From contig JASSUI010000001.1 in assembly GCA_031963415.1 (NCBI GenBank), forward strand, positions 1,922,001 through 1,986,000: a stretch of 64,000 nucleotides of DNA. The letters run 5' to 3'. Each line of letters begins with the position of its first letter. The stretch's first letter is position 1. Below, one piece after another: positions 1-8,826 of this stretch. Below the pieces are notes generated by a model that was not told the DNA's origin, did no database searches, and saw only the letters and a list, made by a program, of their open reading frames with translations. Source of the stretch: JASSUD01 sp031963415 (GTDB lineage: Bacteria; Pseudomonadota; Gammaproteobacteria; Burkholderiales; Burkholderiaceae). The translations under genes and the position numbers were made by a program.

Positions 1-3000
1 CTTTTAGCATGTGAGATGTATTTGATGGGGACCTTTGCAGTACCGCTAGTTTATTTCTGCAAGCATCATTTCCATGCGTTTACTCATCTTATAACCAGCT
101 TTCTATTTACTGTTCCTACCGAGCTTCTACATTGGATGAGCAGTGCCACGCCGCAAAACTGGTACGTAGCGTTGCGCTTTGTCGATATCTTCATTCAAAC
201 CGGTAACCTAATCTTGCTTGAAAAATTTGTGCGCCATTGCGCTGAGGCAAAGAATAAAGATTTTTTAATTGGATTCTGTTTGCGCTTAGAACAACTTATT
301 CAAACGCATCAGACACAGCCTGAAATTCAGCAGGCTGCTATTCGACTCTTGCATAGTCTTGCTAAAGACTATCAGCGATGGGGCTATCATCAAGAGGTCC
401 AGCATGCTGTAAAAGTCGCGCTCGTGAATGTAGCAGAAGCGCTCAATCAGAACTTACGACAACAGGTCGAAGCCATCTTAAGCCAGCTCGCTGGAAAAGA
501 AGAAAAATTCTCGAAGTCTAGTTCTATTCACCAGGTATTTCCTTGGAATATAAATTTAGAAGCGCCAATAAAAGAGATTGCATTATTAGGTCTTGCTAGA
601 AAAGAATTATTGTCTCGACCTCATTTAAATGATTTAAAAGATATCGCTAGTAGTATTGTTGGTTTATACAATAAATATTTCTCAAAATTTAAGAAAAATT
701 CCTCTATTAAAGATGCGTTAATGCGCTACATCGAGCCGCAAGGAGTAGTAGTTAGCGGAAAGATTTTAGGCACTGTTTCCCTGCATCGAATTGTCACAGA
801 TTTTCTAGCTGAACCGGGCAAGCGCGTACTTTTACTAGAAGGAGACGCAGGTATTGGAAAAACCGTGTTCTGTCATCATCTTGTGCAGCAGTTTTGGAAG
901 GATTATTACGATTTAAAAGAGCCAAAAAATACGAAGCAGGAGCAGCGTATACCTTTATTTATTGAACTCTCCAAATCAGGATTCGCAACCGCAAATTTGG
1001 TGACTGATTGGCTTAAATCTCAAAAATTTTCGGACATCTATATTAGAAATTTGCAAAAAAAATATCCTATTGTATTGATTTTGGATGGGTACGAGAAATT
1101 TGCAGATCAAAATTCTGAATTTTATAAAGCTGCTCAATTAGATAAATGGAAAAATGCAAAAATTATTATTACAGTTGCACCGAGAGAGGTGAAGAATAAT
1201 TATGAATACTTATTCTGCTCGGAGGAGCAAAAAAATATCTTGCAGATAGCAAAAATAGTGCCTTTTTCTGAAAATACAGTTAATGCCTATGTTGAAAAAT
1301 ATGCTGGTTTAATCAATGGAAATGCGCAGGTAGATAAAAAAATACTTAATGATATTTCTGGTTTAAGCATGCGTAGACATCATCCTTTTACTTTAAAAAT
1401 GTCGCTAAATCTACTGCCTGCATTGGATGAATATAATAACTTTATTAACGAGCTAGAAGCTGTTAAGCGAATCAATAAGCGTATCATTATGATTGAACGC
1501 TATGATCAGTTTATAGAGGATTGGCTTAGTTACTCGCATGATTCTTTAAGTAGAGAGAAATTAAGTGATAAAGAGAGAAAATCGCTGATTAAGCGTAGAT
1601 ATGGTAATTTTAATAAAGACCTAATCAAATTTAATCAAGATTTAGCGCTTGAATTACATCAATGCAATGAGTTGACCATTTCATATTCTTCTACTTCTTC
1701 TGAAGAAAGAAAGAGCGTACAAAGAATTTTAGCTAATATTCATGATGGAGCCGCGAATAGTGAGAAAGAGCAAATTAAAAAAGAGCGGCTATTTCTTTTA
1801 AGTTCCCCTTTAAGCAGAAATGGTGATGAATATTGCTTTATTCATCCAGCGCTTCAAGATTATTTTATTTCGCGTGCAATATGCGAACCGGAATTTAAAG
1901 ATAGGTGTCCAACATTTTTGGACGAGTTGAATCAATTGCCTCTAATGAACTGCACGAGAATTTTAGATTTTCTGGCAGAACGGGTTAAAAAAGAACCTGC
2001 TTTTAAACGATATCTTTATCATTGGCTGGCAAGGTCTGAAATAGGTGAGTTATCTGTTAAATATGGCTCCTCTAATGCCATTACGATATTGGTTAGAGCT
2101 GGTGAAGATTTGAGCGCTAAGGATTTGAGCTTTATATCTATTCCTTATGCTAATTTGGAGCATGGCTTATTTGACAGTACTGTATTTGATAAAGCAGATT
2201 TAACGGGCGTGAATTTCTCTGGTGCTTGGCTACGAGGGGCGAGCTTTAAGCGCGCAAAAATGAAGCAAGCTCAATTCGGCAATGCATCAGTGATTTCAGC
2301 TGCAACAGGCCCTCGCTTTATAAAGAAAATGGAGCTTTCTGCGGATGGGCATTGGCTAGCCTCATATGGGCCTGGCTCTACGCTTAGCTTGCATTCGCTG
2401 ATAGACCGAGCGAGTTCTACGAGAATGGCGGTAGCCTCAGGTAAGAGACACGTGATATTTTCGGTGGACAATCGATGGGCTGCGTGGCCGGGGAAAGATG
2501 GAGATATTGTTTATCGAAACATCACCGATCCCACGCAAGCAGATATAACGACGCCCTTTAAAGGCGGCTGGGAAGAGTCGTGTACTTTTACATCAGACAG
2601 TCAATATCTAATCGTACCAACCATACAGCGTCATTTTCATGATTTATCGCAAGAAATAAAAGAAATAGAGGATAAAGAACATCAAATAAGATCCGATATA
2701 GAAAAATACGATAAAAATTCGAAAAATCTTGTTTCATTATTATTGTCCTGGTCAATGAGTGCAGAACAGTTACTTGCATTAAATCAAGGAATGAAATTAT
2801 CCCTTGAAAATATTGAGAAAAGGAAAGCAAATCTATATAGAAAGCAAAGATATTCAATTATAGAAATTCAATTTCTATCTCTTAATTCAAATGAAATAAA
2901 CACTCTCCTAACAGAGGCATTACGTATTGATGGTGAGGTCACTAACATGGCTTTATCGCAGGATGGGAGGTATCTTTTTACAGTGAAAAAAGATCCTATT

Positions 3001-3687
3001 CATGCAGATGCTGTAACAATTGAAAGGAGAAATATAGAAGAGGCTGTTTTAAAAGTAGAATCTATTTATCTACGCTCACGTTCTAAAGAAATGATCTCCG
3101 CCGTATCAAAAATCGTCCCCTCTGCAGACGGAAAATGGCTTGCATTAGCAGTGCTTGATTCAGATAGTGCGAAATCTACCAAAATTAGCCTTTATTCATT
3201 AGCCAGCTTCAAAACTGAATATTGGGTTGAAACAACTTACAGTACCTCAATTGAGCTTAGTTTTTCGCCAACGGGGAAATGGCTTGCAATTGTGCAAGAA
3301 GATGAGTTAATCGTTCTCTCACTTGCCTTAGGAAGTTTCCAACAAATCCGCAAACCTTTAGAAAATATAACTCCTGCCCTCATCCATGCTGTTCGCTGGC
3401 AACGAGTGAATAAAGTAGGTCAAGCGGAAGAAGAACACATACTTACGATGGAAGGGGATTATGTATTGCGTAGATGGAAAATCGCTACCTCTGAGCAAAA
3501 TCAGTTCAAGCTTGAATTGATCGCAAGCACACTGCATCTAGCACCGAGACTGAGTGGCATTTCTATCGAGGGAGTTACCGATCTCGATTCAGATAATGTC
3601 GAATTACTCCATCCCTTTTGCAATCACGAGGTGCCTCTATCGGAAGAAACGTCTAAGACCCTCCCCTCCTTACTGAATAAAGCATGA
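1..3687 (+). CDS. NACHT-type NTPase with pentapeptide repeats and C-terminal beta-propeller-like repeats (5' end probably outside window)
   Basis: Large multidomain protein of at least 1,223 residues counted from the ATG at 16. The frame stays open to base 1, so the real start may lie upstream. After a helical N-terminal region, a P-loop GDAGIGKT sits at about residues 276-283 and a Walker B-like LILDGYE at about 354-360, the arrangement of STAND/NACHT signalling NTPases. Residues about 712-755 are pentapeptide-like (A/N-L/F-x-x repeats). From about 765 on there are repeated DG-x-W-L-A type blades (ADGHWLAS, SQDGRYLF, SADGKWLA, SPTGKWLA), as in WD40-like propellers. A charged coiled-coil insert lies near residues 880-950. 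Such proteins act as ligand-triggered switches in defence, or as host-directed factors in endosymbionts; which applies here is unknown. The gene is AT-rich compared with the housekeeping genes and has no operon partner downstream. Confidence 0.75.
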   Translation, partial: LLACEMYLMGTFAVPLVYFCKHHFHAFTHLITSFLFTVPTELLHWMSSATPQNWYVALRFVDIFIQTGNLILLEKFVRHCAEAKNKDFLIGFCLRLEQLIQTHQTQPEIQQAAIRLLHSLAKDYQRWGYHQEVQHAVKVALVNVAEALNQNLRQQVEAILSQLAGKEEKFSKSSSIHQVFPWNINLEAPIKEIALLGLARKELLSRPHLNDLKDIASSIVGLYNKYFSKFKKNSSIKDALMRYIEPQGVVVSGKILGTVSLHRIVTDFLAEPGKRVLLLEGDAGIGKTVFCHHLVQQFWKDYYDLKEPKNTKQEQRIPLFIELSKSGFATANLVTDWLKSQKFSDIYIRNLQKKYPIVLILDGYEKFADQNSEFYKAAQLDKWKNAKIIITVAPREVKNNYEYLFCSEEQKNILQIAKIVPFSENTVNAYVEKYAGLINGNAQVDKKILNDISGLSMRRHHPFTLKMSLNLLPALDEYNNFINELEAVKRINKRIIMIERYDQFIEDWLSYSHDSLSREKLSDKERKSLIKRRYGNFNKDLIKFNQDLALELHQCNELTISYSSTSSEERKSVQRILANIHDGAANSEKEQIKKERLFLLSSPLSRNGDEYCFIHPALQDYFISRAICEPEFKDRCPTFLDELNQLPLMNCTRILDFLAERVKKEPAFKRYLYHWLARSEIGELSVKYGSSNAITILVRAGEDLSAKDLSFISIPYANLEHGLFDSTVFDKADLTGVNFSGAWLRGASFKRAKMKQAQFGNASVISAATGPRFIKKMELSADGHWLASYGPGSTLSLHSLIDRASSTRMAVASGKRHVIFSVDNRWAAWPGKDGDIVYRNITDPTQADITTPFKGGWEESCTFTSDSQYLIVPTIQRHFHDLSQEIKEIEDKEHQIRSDIEKYDKNSKNLVSLLLSWSMSAEQLLALNQGMKLSLENIEKRKANLYRKQRYSIIEIQFLSLNSNEINTLLTEALRIDGEVTNMALSQDGRYLFTVKKDPIHADAVTIERRNIEEAVLKVESIYLRSRSKEMISAVSKIVPSADGKWLALAVLDSDSAKSTKISLYSLASFKTEYWVETTYSTSIELSFSPTGKWLAIVQEDELIVLSLALGSFQQIRKPLENITPALIHAVRWQRVNKVGQAEEEHILTMEGDYVLRRWKIATSEQNQFKLELIASTLHLAPRLSGISIEGVTDLDSDNVELLHPFCNHEVPLSEETSKTLPSLLNKA

Positions 3688-3740
3688 TCTATATTAGGGG
3701 AGGAAGCCATCTTTTGGATCGCAGCATATCCCTTATAAAA

Positions 3741-3767
3741 AAACACTCCAAGTTTATTGGAGTGTTT
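3741..3767 (-). terminator. Rho-independent terminator for the hsp20 gene, possibly bidirectional
   Basis: Perfect 10-bp stem AAACACTCCA / TGGAGTGTTT with a 7-base loop. Read on the minus strand it is followed by a run of seven T, so it ends the hsp20 transcript. It also lies 54 bases after the stop of the upstream plus-strand gene, where only a short T run follows, so termination in that direction would be weaker. Confidence 0.75.
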
Positions 3768-3826
3768 CAAAGTCAAACGTTTAAAGCCATGCATTTAAAG
3801 CGTGGATATTTTTAGAGACAGCGCTT

Positions 3827-4297
3827 TTACTCAATAGTGATTTGACGCGTTGTACTTATGGTTTGTTTAGGCAATGTTAAGAGCAACACACCATTTTCAT
3901 ATTTGGCATTCGCGCTAGCTGAATCGACCGTGTTTGGTAGGCTGAAGCTGCGCATAAAGGTGCCGTGTTGCCGTTCCCGATATAAAAAATTTATTTGTTG
4001 ATTAGCTTTTTCTTCTTTGTTAGCTGTGACTTCAGATTTTTTCTCTGCGCGTATAGTTACGGTGTTCTCATCAATAGATATATTAATTTCTTCTTTTTTT
4101 ATGCCCGGTAGTTCCGCACGCAGTAGGTAAGACTGCTCGTTTTCTTCCAGATCAACGCGGAAGCTATGCATTGAGTCTTCTGATTTTTTACGCATTAGGC
4201 CTAACGTAAAAGGAGCGAATAAGCTTGGAGATAGCTCACGCGCTAAAAGCTCTTCATTAAATATTTCAGCTAAAGGATGAGTGACTAAACTTGCCAT
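3827..4297 (-). CDS. hsp20: Small heat-shock protein, Hsp20/alpha-crystallin family
   Basis: A 156-residue ATP-independent holdase that binds unfolding proteins in the cytoplasm. An alpha-crystallin domain covers roughly residues 45-150: the middle has the LRAELPGIKKEEINISI segment typical of the family, and the end has the GVLLLTLPK strand followed by a short tail with I-T-I. The ATG at 4297 is chosen because AGAGAGG lies 6 bases upstream. A longer frame opens at 4342, but that codon would lie upstream of the expected transcript start of the sigma-32-like promoter. The gene is monocistronic, with its own terminator at 3741-3767. Confidence 0.9.
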   Translation of the reverse strand: MASLVTHPLAEIFNEELLARELSPSLFAPFTLGLMRKKSEDSMHSFRVDLEENEQSYLLRAELPGIKKEEINISIDENTVTIRAEKKSEVTANKEEKANQQINFLYRERQHGTFMRSFSLPNTVDSASANAKYENGVLLLTLPKQTISTTRQITIE

Positions 4298-4343
4298 TTT
4301 TAACCTCTCTTCGTTGAGTGATACATGGTTTTGCACTCTCATA

Positions 4344-4371
4344 AGATAGAGGTAGTTGAGAGAATTTCAAG
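4344..4371 (-). promoter_or_regulatory. Sigma-32-like heat-shock promoter of hsp20
   Basis: On the minus strand CTTGAAA (4371-4365) is followed after 12 bases by CCTCTATCT (4352-4344). This resembles the sigma-32 consensus (-35 CTTGAAA, 12-15 base spacer, -10 CCCCATnT). The predicted start is about 40 bases before the chosen ATG. The family of the target gene supports the assignment. Confidence 0.6.
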
Positions 4372-4519
4372 AGGTTAAAGGAGAATGTCTGGAAGAATGT
4401 TCGCTGCCAAGCGCCGGTTTAATACAAAGTCAACGAATGTAGTGAAGCTGGCCTAACTACTGGCTTGCTACAATCAAACACTAAATCTCAAGTTTCTGAG
4501 TCCAGGTTTTGGAGGACCT

Positions 4520-4831
4520 ATGTTTTATCAACAACATGTTTTTTTCTGCACTAATCAACGCGAAACTAATACCCGCCCAAGCTGCGCAAATTGTGGTGCG
4601 CAACGCATGCAAGAATATGTAAAAAAGCGCATGAAAGATTTAGGTTTACTGGGGCCTGGTAAAGCTCGTATTAATAAGGCTGGCTGTCTTGATCGTTGCG
4701 AAGAAGGACCTGTGCTGGTGATATACCCAGAAGGGGTTTGGTATACCTATGTGGATGAATCAGATCTTGATGAAATTATTGATTCGCATCTGATTGGCGG
4801 TAAAGTTGTTGAGCGTTTGCTGCTTAAATAA
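4520..4831 (+). CDS. Thioredoxin-like 2Fe-2S ferredoxin domain protein
   Basis: A 103-residue cytoplasmic protein of the (2Fe-2S) ferredoxin type related to the NuoE-like thioredoxin fold. Cysteines lie at residues 10, 22, 25, 56 and 60; the paired AGCLDRC near 55-60 followed by EGPVLVIYPEGVWY is characteristic of the family. Electron-transfer partners are unknown. GGAGG stands 5 bases before the ATG. The gene lies between hsp20 (divergent) and dapB, and could be co-transcribed with dapB (69-base spacer). Confidence 0.8.
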   Translation: MFYQQHVFFCTNQRETNTRPSCANCGAQRMQEYVKKRMKDLGLLGPGKARINKAGCLDRCEEGPVLVIYPEGVWYTYVDESDLDEIIDSHLIGGKVVERLLLK

Positions 4832-4900
4832 AAATTTCTTGAGTCACCCTAGCACAGTAATGTGAGTTGCCGTGTTCCACTGATTACGTATCCTGCCTTT

Positions 4901-5710
4901 ATGAAAATGCTAAAAATTGCGATTGCTGGCCCATCTGGACGAATGGGCCGGATGTTAATTGAAGCCGTACTCAATCATCCTCAGATGCAACTCACAGGGG
5001 CGCTTGCGCGTGCGGGCCACGTACTATTAGGTCAAGAAGTGGGCGCCTTCTTAGGCAAGCAAACTGGCGTACTAGTCAGCGATGATATTCATGCCGTATT
5101 AAAAGGTGCAGATTGTTTAATTGATTTCACGCGCGCGCAAGCGACGATGGACTATTTAGCAGTGGCACGTGAATATGGTACGAAATTAGTTATTGGTACC
5201 ACAGGCTTTAATGATGAGCAAAAAGCCGAATTAGCAGCGGCAAGCCCAAACTTAGCGATGGTCGTCGCGCCAAATATGAGCATTGGCGTGAACACTACGT
5301 TTAAATTATTAGAAATCGCAGCGCGTTTATTACCCAATTACGATGTTGAAATTATCGAAGCGCATCATCGACACAAAGTCGATGCACCATCCGGTACAGC
5401 ATTAAAGATGGGCGAGATCGTGGCCCAACAACGTGGACTTAATTTAGCCGAAGTAGCGATATATGGACGGCAAGGTGTCACGGGCGAGCGCCAGTCATCA
5501 ACCATTGGCTTTGCCACAGTAAGAGCCGGCAGTATTGTTGGAGACCATACGGTTTTATTCGCAACAGAAGGCGAGCGCATTGAAATCTCGCATAAATCGG
5601 CCAGCCGCATCAGCTACGCGCAAGGCGCATTGCGCGCAGCGCAATTTCTTGCCAACAAAGACAGTGGATTGTTTGATATGCAGGATGTACTAGATTTACG
5701 GTCTATTTGA
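4901..5710 (+). CDS. dapB: 4-hydroxy-tetrahydrodipicolinate reductase
   Basis: NAD(P)H-dependent reductase of the diaminopimelate/lysine pathway in the cytoplasm; 269 residues, the usual family size. The N-terminal nucleotide-binding loop reads GPSGRMG (residues 9-15), and the catalytic family signature EAHHRHKVDAPSGTA lies near residue 155, with the His-His pair and the Lys needed for catalysis. The ATG at 4901 is preferred over an in-frame GTG at 4862, since the family begins with M-K-I-A-I-A-G. The last 8 bases overlap the convergent T3SS gene at 5703. Confidence 0.95.
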   Translation: MKMLKIAIAGPSGRMGRMLIEAVLNHPQMQLTGALARAGHVLLGQEVGAFLGKQTGVLVSDDIHAVLKGADCLIDFTRAQATMDYLAVAREYGTKLVIGTTGFNDEQKAELAAASPNLAMVVAPNMSIGVNTTFKLLEIAARLLPNYDVEIIEAHHRHKVDAPSGTALKMGEIVAQQRGLNLAEVAIYGRQGVTGERQSSTIGFATVRAGSIVGDHTVLFATEGERIEISHKSASRISYAQGALRAAQFLANKDSGLFDMQDVLDLRSI

Positions 5711-6653
5711 GCGCAGTGCGAATAAGTGCTTTGACACGGCCACCCGCTAGTTTGAGTTGTTCGCTGGTGGAGGGCCGTTGACTGCCTAAGATGATAAGTG
5801 GTGTTAGCAGATTTAAGTTTTTGACAGAGGCTGGCAAGTTGCTCACCGCTTGTTTTTTATTTAGTTTTTCTTTCTTTTCCTCTCTTTCTTCTTCTTTTTC
5901 CTCTTGTTGCTGACCTCGCCCATCTTTCTCGTGCTTTTGTACTGCTTCAATCAGGTATTGCCGAACACTATCTAACTTAGTCAGCCGCAGCGTGCCGTAA
6001 GTGCGTAGATTGGACAATAAACAAAGGATTAATTCTTGTGTGATAGGACGCAACTTTAAACCGAATTGACCATGCGTAGCTTTATCCCTCAGTTCCAACA
6101 AAGCTTGGGTGAAATGAGCAAGTGCATCAGCAGCGTTTTGAGATTTAGGTAAATCCTCATTGGGTACAAATAGCGCGAAAATAGTTCTCGGTTTAGTCAG
6201 GGCGAGTTGCAAGCGAGCTGGACCCACTTCAAGAGGGCGGCGCTCATCACCAGCATGCTCTCCTGAATTCTGCTGCTCTTGTTTAGACTGAAAAGAGCTG
6301 CTGGTCGAGGCAGATTTCTCAGTTCTATATTCAGTTTGTGGCGTGCTGTAGTTTGTTTGTTCTTCGTCGACATCCAGATTCAGCGCTGCATCACCGGGAC
6401 GGCGTCTAAATAAGTTTGGCTTACGTCGTAAATTAAGTAGAGGACGGCGATTGCCAGGATTAGCTCGCATTAAAGAAGAAGGCTGCTGCGTGTTAGCTTG
6501 CTGCGCAGGCCCAAAGCTCCACATCTTATACAGTACGGCCGCTTGTGCCTGTGTTAAAACTTGTCCCGGGTGAGTCAACGGCGCAGCGTGTGGCGCGTTG
6601 ATGTTTGCATTCCATAAAGAGCCGGGGTGCCTGCTTTTAGATGAGCCGCTCAT
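5703..6653 (-). CDS. T3SS-associated protein in the HpaA position
   Basis: A 316-residue hydrophilic protein. Its ATG overlaps the sctS stop (ATGA), so it is translationally coupled to the export apparatus operon. The order sctU-V-P-Q-R-S-x equals the Xanthomonas/Burkholderia Hrp2 order, where the gene after hrcS is hpaA, a secreted export-control protein. Visible regions: a Pro/Asn/Arg-rich N-terminus with RRKPNLFRRRP near 76-86, a helical central segment from about 155 to 230, a strongly acidic-basic stretch (EEKEEEREEKKEKLNKK) near 250-268, and a hydrophobic LNLLTPLIIL motif near 279-288. Assignment to HpaA rests on position and general character, not on confident homology. Confidence 0.55.
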   Translation of the reverse strand: MSGSSKSRHPGSLWNANINAPHAAPLTHPGQVLTQAQAAVLYKMWSFGPAQQANTQQPSSLMRANPGNRRPLLNLRRKPNLFRRRPGDAALNLDVDEEQTNYSTPQTEYRTEKSASTSSSFQSKQEQQNSGEHAGDERRPLEVGPARLQLALTKPRTIFALFVPNEDLPKSQNAADALAHFTQALLELRDKATHGQFGLKLRPITQELILCLLSNLRTYGTLRLTKLDSVRQYLIEAVQKHEKDGRGQQQEEKEEEREEKKEKLNKKQAVSNLPASVKNLNLLTPLIILGSQRPSTSEQLKLAGGRVKALIRTALK

Positions 6654-6913
6654 GACGAAAATGACAGAGCCATCGTCGAGTTAGCAAACTCCAGCATCGC
6701 TGACGCGGCCCACGGTGCAGTAATAATCAACGTGATGATCACGGCCACTAACTTAACGCCATGCGAAATACTTTGATCTTGCAAAGAGGTGACAGCTTGC
6801 ACAAACGACACCAATAATCCGACTCCCGCAGATACCACAATAGTCGGTAGCGATAAGTAAAGGCACAGGAGTAACCCTTGCGTGGTGATCTCAATAATGT
6901 TTTCCAGTTCCAT
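6650..6913 (-). CDS. sctS: T3SS export apparatus protein SctS (HrcS)
   Basis: An 87-residue inner-membrane protein of the core export gate (with SctR and SctT). It has two hydrophobic helices, about residues 12-35 and 52-75, and the family segment LVSFVQAVTSLQDQS between them. The length equals the family norm (86-90). The start lies 22 bases after sctR, with AGCGAGA ahead of the ATG; the stop overlaps the next gene by 4 bases. Confidence 0.92.
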   Translation of the reverse strand: MELENIIEITTQGLLLCLYLSLPTIVVSAGVGLLVSFVQAVTSLQDQSISHGVKLVAVIITLIITAPWAASAMLEFANSTMALSFSS

Positions 6914-6935
6914 GATGTCTCGCTTGAGGAGTGGG

Positions 6936-7586
6936 CTATCGATAAGTCAGCACCAAACCATGAATTAACGTTGACCAGCCATCCATCACAACAAAAAGTA
7001 ACAATTTAAAAGGGATTGAAATATTCACCGGGTTAACCTGGTTCAAACCCATTGCCATTAACACATTGGCGATGATGATATCGATCAACGCAAACACAAG
7101 GTACAGCAAAAAACCAATCTTGAACGCGTCGGTCAATTCACTTAACGTAAAAGCGGGAGCAAGCACAATTAAATCATCAGGTTTGAGCTGGCGAGCTGCT
7201 TCAGTAGGCCACACCGCGGTTGCCGAACGTAGAAAAAAAGACTTTTCTTGATCACGCGAATGTTTAATCAGAAATTGACGAAATGGTTCGCGCGCTGCTT
7301 GGAACCCTTGCAAAACAGCGACGCCTGTTTGTGGGGAGCGAACTTGATTTTGTAAGTTCTGCATCGCAGCAAAACCGATAGGGGCCATTACGTAGCATGA
7401 AACGAGTACAGCGATTCCGTTCAGCACCATATTCGGCGGTATCTGCTGAATGCCAAGTGCGTTACGTAGAAGGCTTAGCACTACAACAATCTTTGCGTAA
7501 GAGGACACTACCATGGCGACAAAAGGCAAAATGCCAATTGTCAAAATAATGATCAGTAAGCCATTGGCATCAGTTAGTTGAATCAT
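6936..7586 (-). CDS. sctR: T3SS export apparatus protein SctR (HrcR)
   Basis: A 216-residue inner-membrane component of the export gate, FliP/SctR family. Hydrophobic segments are at about 10-35, 50-72, 155-180 and 190-212. The KIVVVLSLLRNALGIQQIPPN segment near residues 32-52 and the C-terminal FKLLLFVVMDGW are hallmarks of the family. The ATG lies 17 bases inside the end of sctQ, so the two are coupled. Confidence 0.95.
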   Translation of the reverse strand: MIQLTDANGLLIIILTIGILPFVAMVVSSYAKIVVVLSLLRNALGIQQIPPNMVLNGIAVLVSCYVMAPIGFAAMQNLQNQVRSPQTGVAVLQGFQAAREPFRQFLIKHSRDQEKSFFLRSATAVWPTEAARQLKPDDLIVLAPAFTLSELTDAFKIGFLLYLVFALIDIIIANVLMAMGLNQVNPVNISIPFKLLLFVVMDGWSTLIHGLVLTYR

Positions 7587-8715
7587 CGAGAGCTGCCATT
7601 TTGTTAATACGCACCGCTAAATGCTCGCCGACAGCGACTAGTTCTCCGAAACCAATCGCTTGCCCATGAATCGTTAAACGAACGTTAGCTTGAGAAAGGG
7701 GAATGGGCAGCTCAATGACATAACCTGTGTTAAGCGCAGAAAGTTGAGCCAGCGGTAGCATCATGGTATCGACTTCGAGTCGTACAGGCACTTCGAGCTG
7801 CGCCAAATCATTGAGTTCTTCTTCATCGCCGGTAGAGGCGGTCGTTTCTTCGTTATCGATATCTTCACTAATCACGGGCGTGTCCTTTATTACAATCATT
7901 TGGCCTTCGAGCTTGCCGGTGCAGCGCAATCTTTTTGCGTCAGGAGTACCCCACATTAATTCGATGGTATCGAGTGCAGTATGAGTATTGAGCAACGTGC
8001 GGTAATGCGGCGCGATACCGTTTAGCAGAATGTCGCCTTCACGCAAGCTGTAGATCGTTTCGATCGAAAGCCGTTGTATGCCGAGTAAAGCGCGGCCGGG
8101 TATTTTTAATTGGGAAAATGACCGGTTTGATGCAACTGGCTCATGCGTCAGCAATTCCTCTAACGCATCGAGTAGGCTGCTATCTATTTGGTTGATCGTG
8201 AGCACGAATCGTTCATTCTTGTCTGCGTCAAATTTGACGCTCAGCGTTAGGGATTCTTCAGGTGCCCCCGCTGCTTTTTTATTTTGGGCAAGCCAGCTTA
8301 GGTTGCGAAAGCTCAGTGCCTCTAAGCCAAAGTTTTGTAAACGTTGTGCTGCTTCGGAGAGGAAGATCTCTAGTACGCTGGCCTCTAATGCACTATCAGC
8401 GCTTACCTGCATGACATCACTATCCGCTGCGAGCATTTGCAGCATAGGCCAAGGGGTTAAATCAAACGATACTTGTACCTGGCCTAAAGGATGCTGCACG
8501 CTGAGCGAAGCACAGCCTGTCGAAACGGAGTAAGCATTGACAGAGGGTACGATTTGTAAATCGTGTACTTGTGCCTGAGCCGCGAGTCGTTGTGTGCAAC
8601 GCTGACTTGTTACGAGGCGAGCAAGACGCGCAGTATTTGAGGTTAACGTAGGAAGCAAGCCATTGAGCGTGCGAACCGTATTTTTTTGATTGTTCTCGGT
8701 AGTCACGGAAGACAT
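7570..8715 (-). CDS. sctQ: T3SS cytoplasmic sorting platform (C-ring) protein SctQ (HrcQ)
   Basis: A 381-residue protein with a C-terminal SpoA (surface presentation of antigens) domain, about residues 300-372: PVRLEVDTMMLPLAQLSALNTG, then an IELP-type strand and an I-x-G-Q-A-I-G-F-G-E-L-V motif. The variable N-terminal half is normal for HrcQ. It forms the cytoplasmic pod with SctL and SctN. The middle carries an acidic linker (NEETTASTGDEEE). The start ATG at 8715 has only weak upstream complementarity to 16S rRNA. It is 111 bases from the sctP-like stop. Confidence 0.88.
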   Translation of the reverse strand: MSSVTTENNQKNTVRTLNGLLPTLTSNTARLARLVTSQRCTQRLAAQAQVHDLQIVPSVNAYSVSTGCASLSVQHPLGQVQVSFDLTPWPMLQMLAADSDVMQVSADSALEASVLEIFLSEAAQRLQNFGLEALSFRNLSWLAQNKKAAGAPEESLTLSVKFDADKNERFVLTINQIDSSLLDALEELLTHEPVASNRSFSQLKIPGRALLGIQRLSIETIYSLREGDILLNGIAPHYRTLLNTHTALDTIELMWGTPDAKRLRCTGKLEGQMIVIKDTPVISEDIDNEETTASTGDEEELNDLAQLEVPVRLEVDTMMLPLAQLSALNTGYVIELPIPLSQANVRLTIHGQAIGFGELVAVGEHLAVRINKMAALDDSTN

Positions 8716-8826
8716 GGTTGTGCTTTGCTAAAGGCCGCCCACAAACGAACGCGATGGAATTTTTATCGGTGAATCTTTTGTGAAAAAGGCAAAATGTTTT
8801 TATCGTTATAAGCAAGCTCTGTTGCT

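Noticed and set aside
4862..4900. Upstream GTG start for dapB
   Set aside because: It would add 13 residues before the conserved MKMLKIAIAGPSG start and has no ribosome site.
8078..8533. 151-codon plus-strand frame inside sctQ
   Set aside because: Ser/Cys-rich antisense translation typical of a shadow; no start context.
8462..8815. 117-codon minus-strand frame overlapping the start of sctQ
   Set aside because: It lies in another frame over the sctQ N-terminus, has no ribosome site and no family resemblance; sctQ explains the region.
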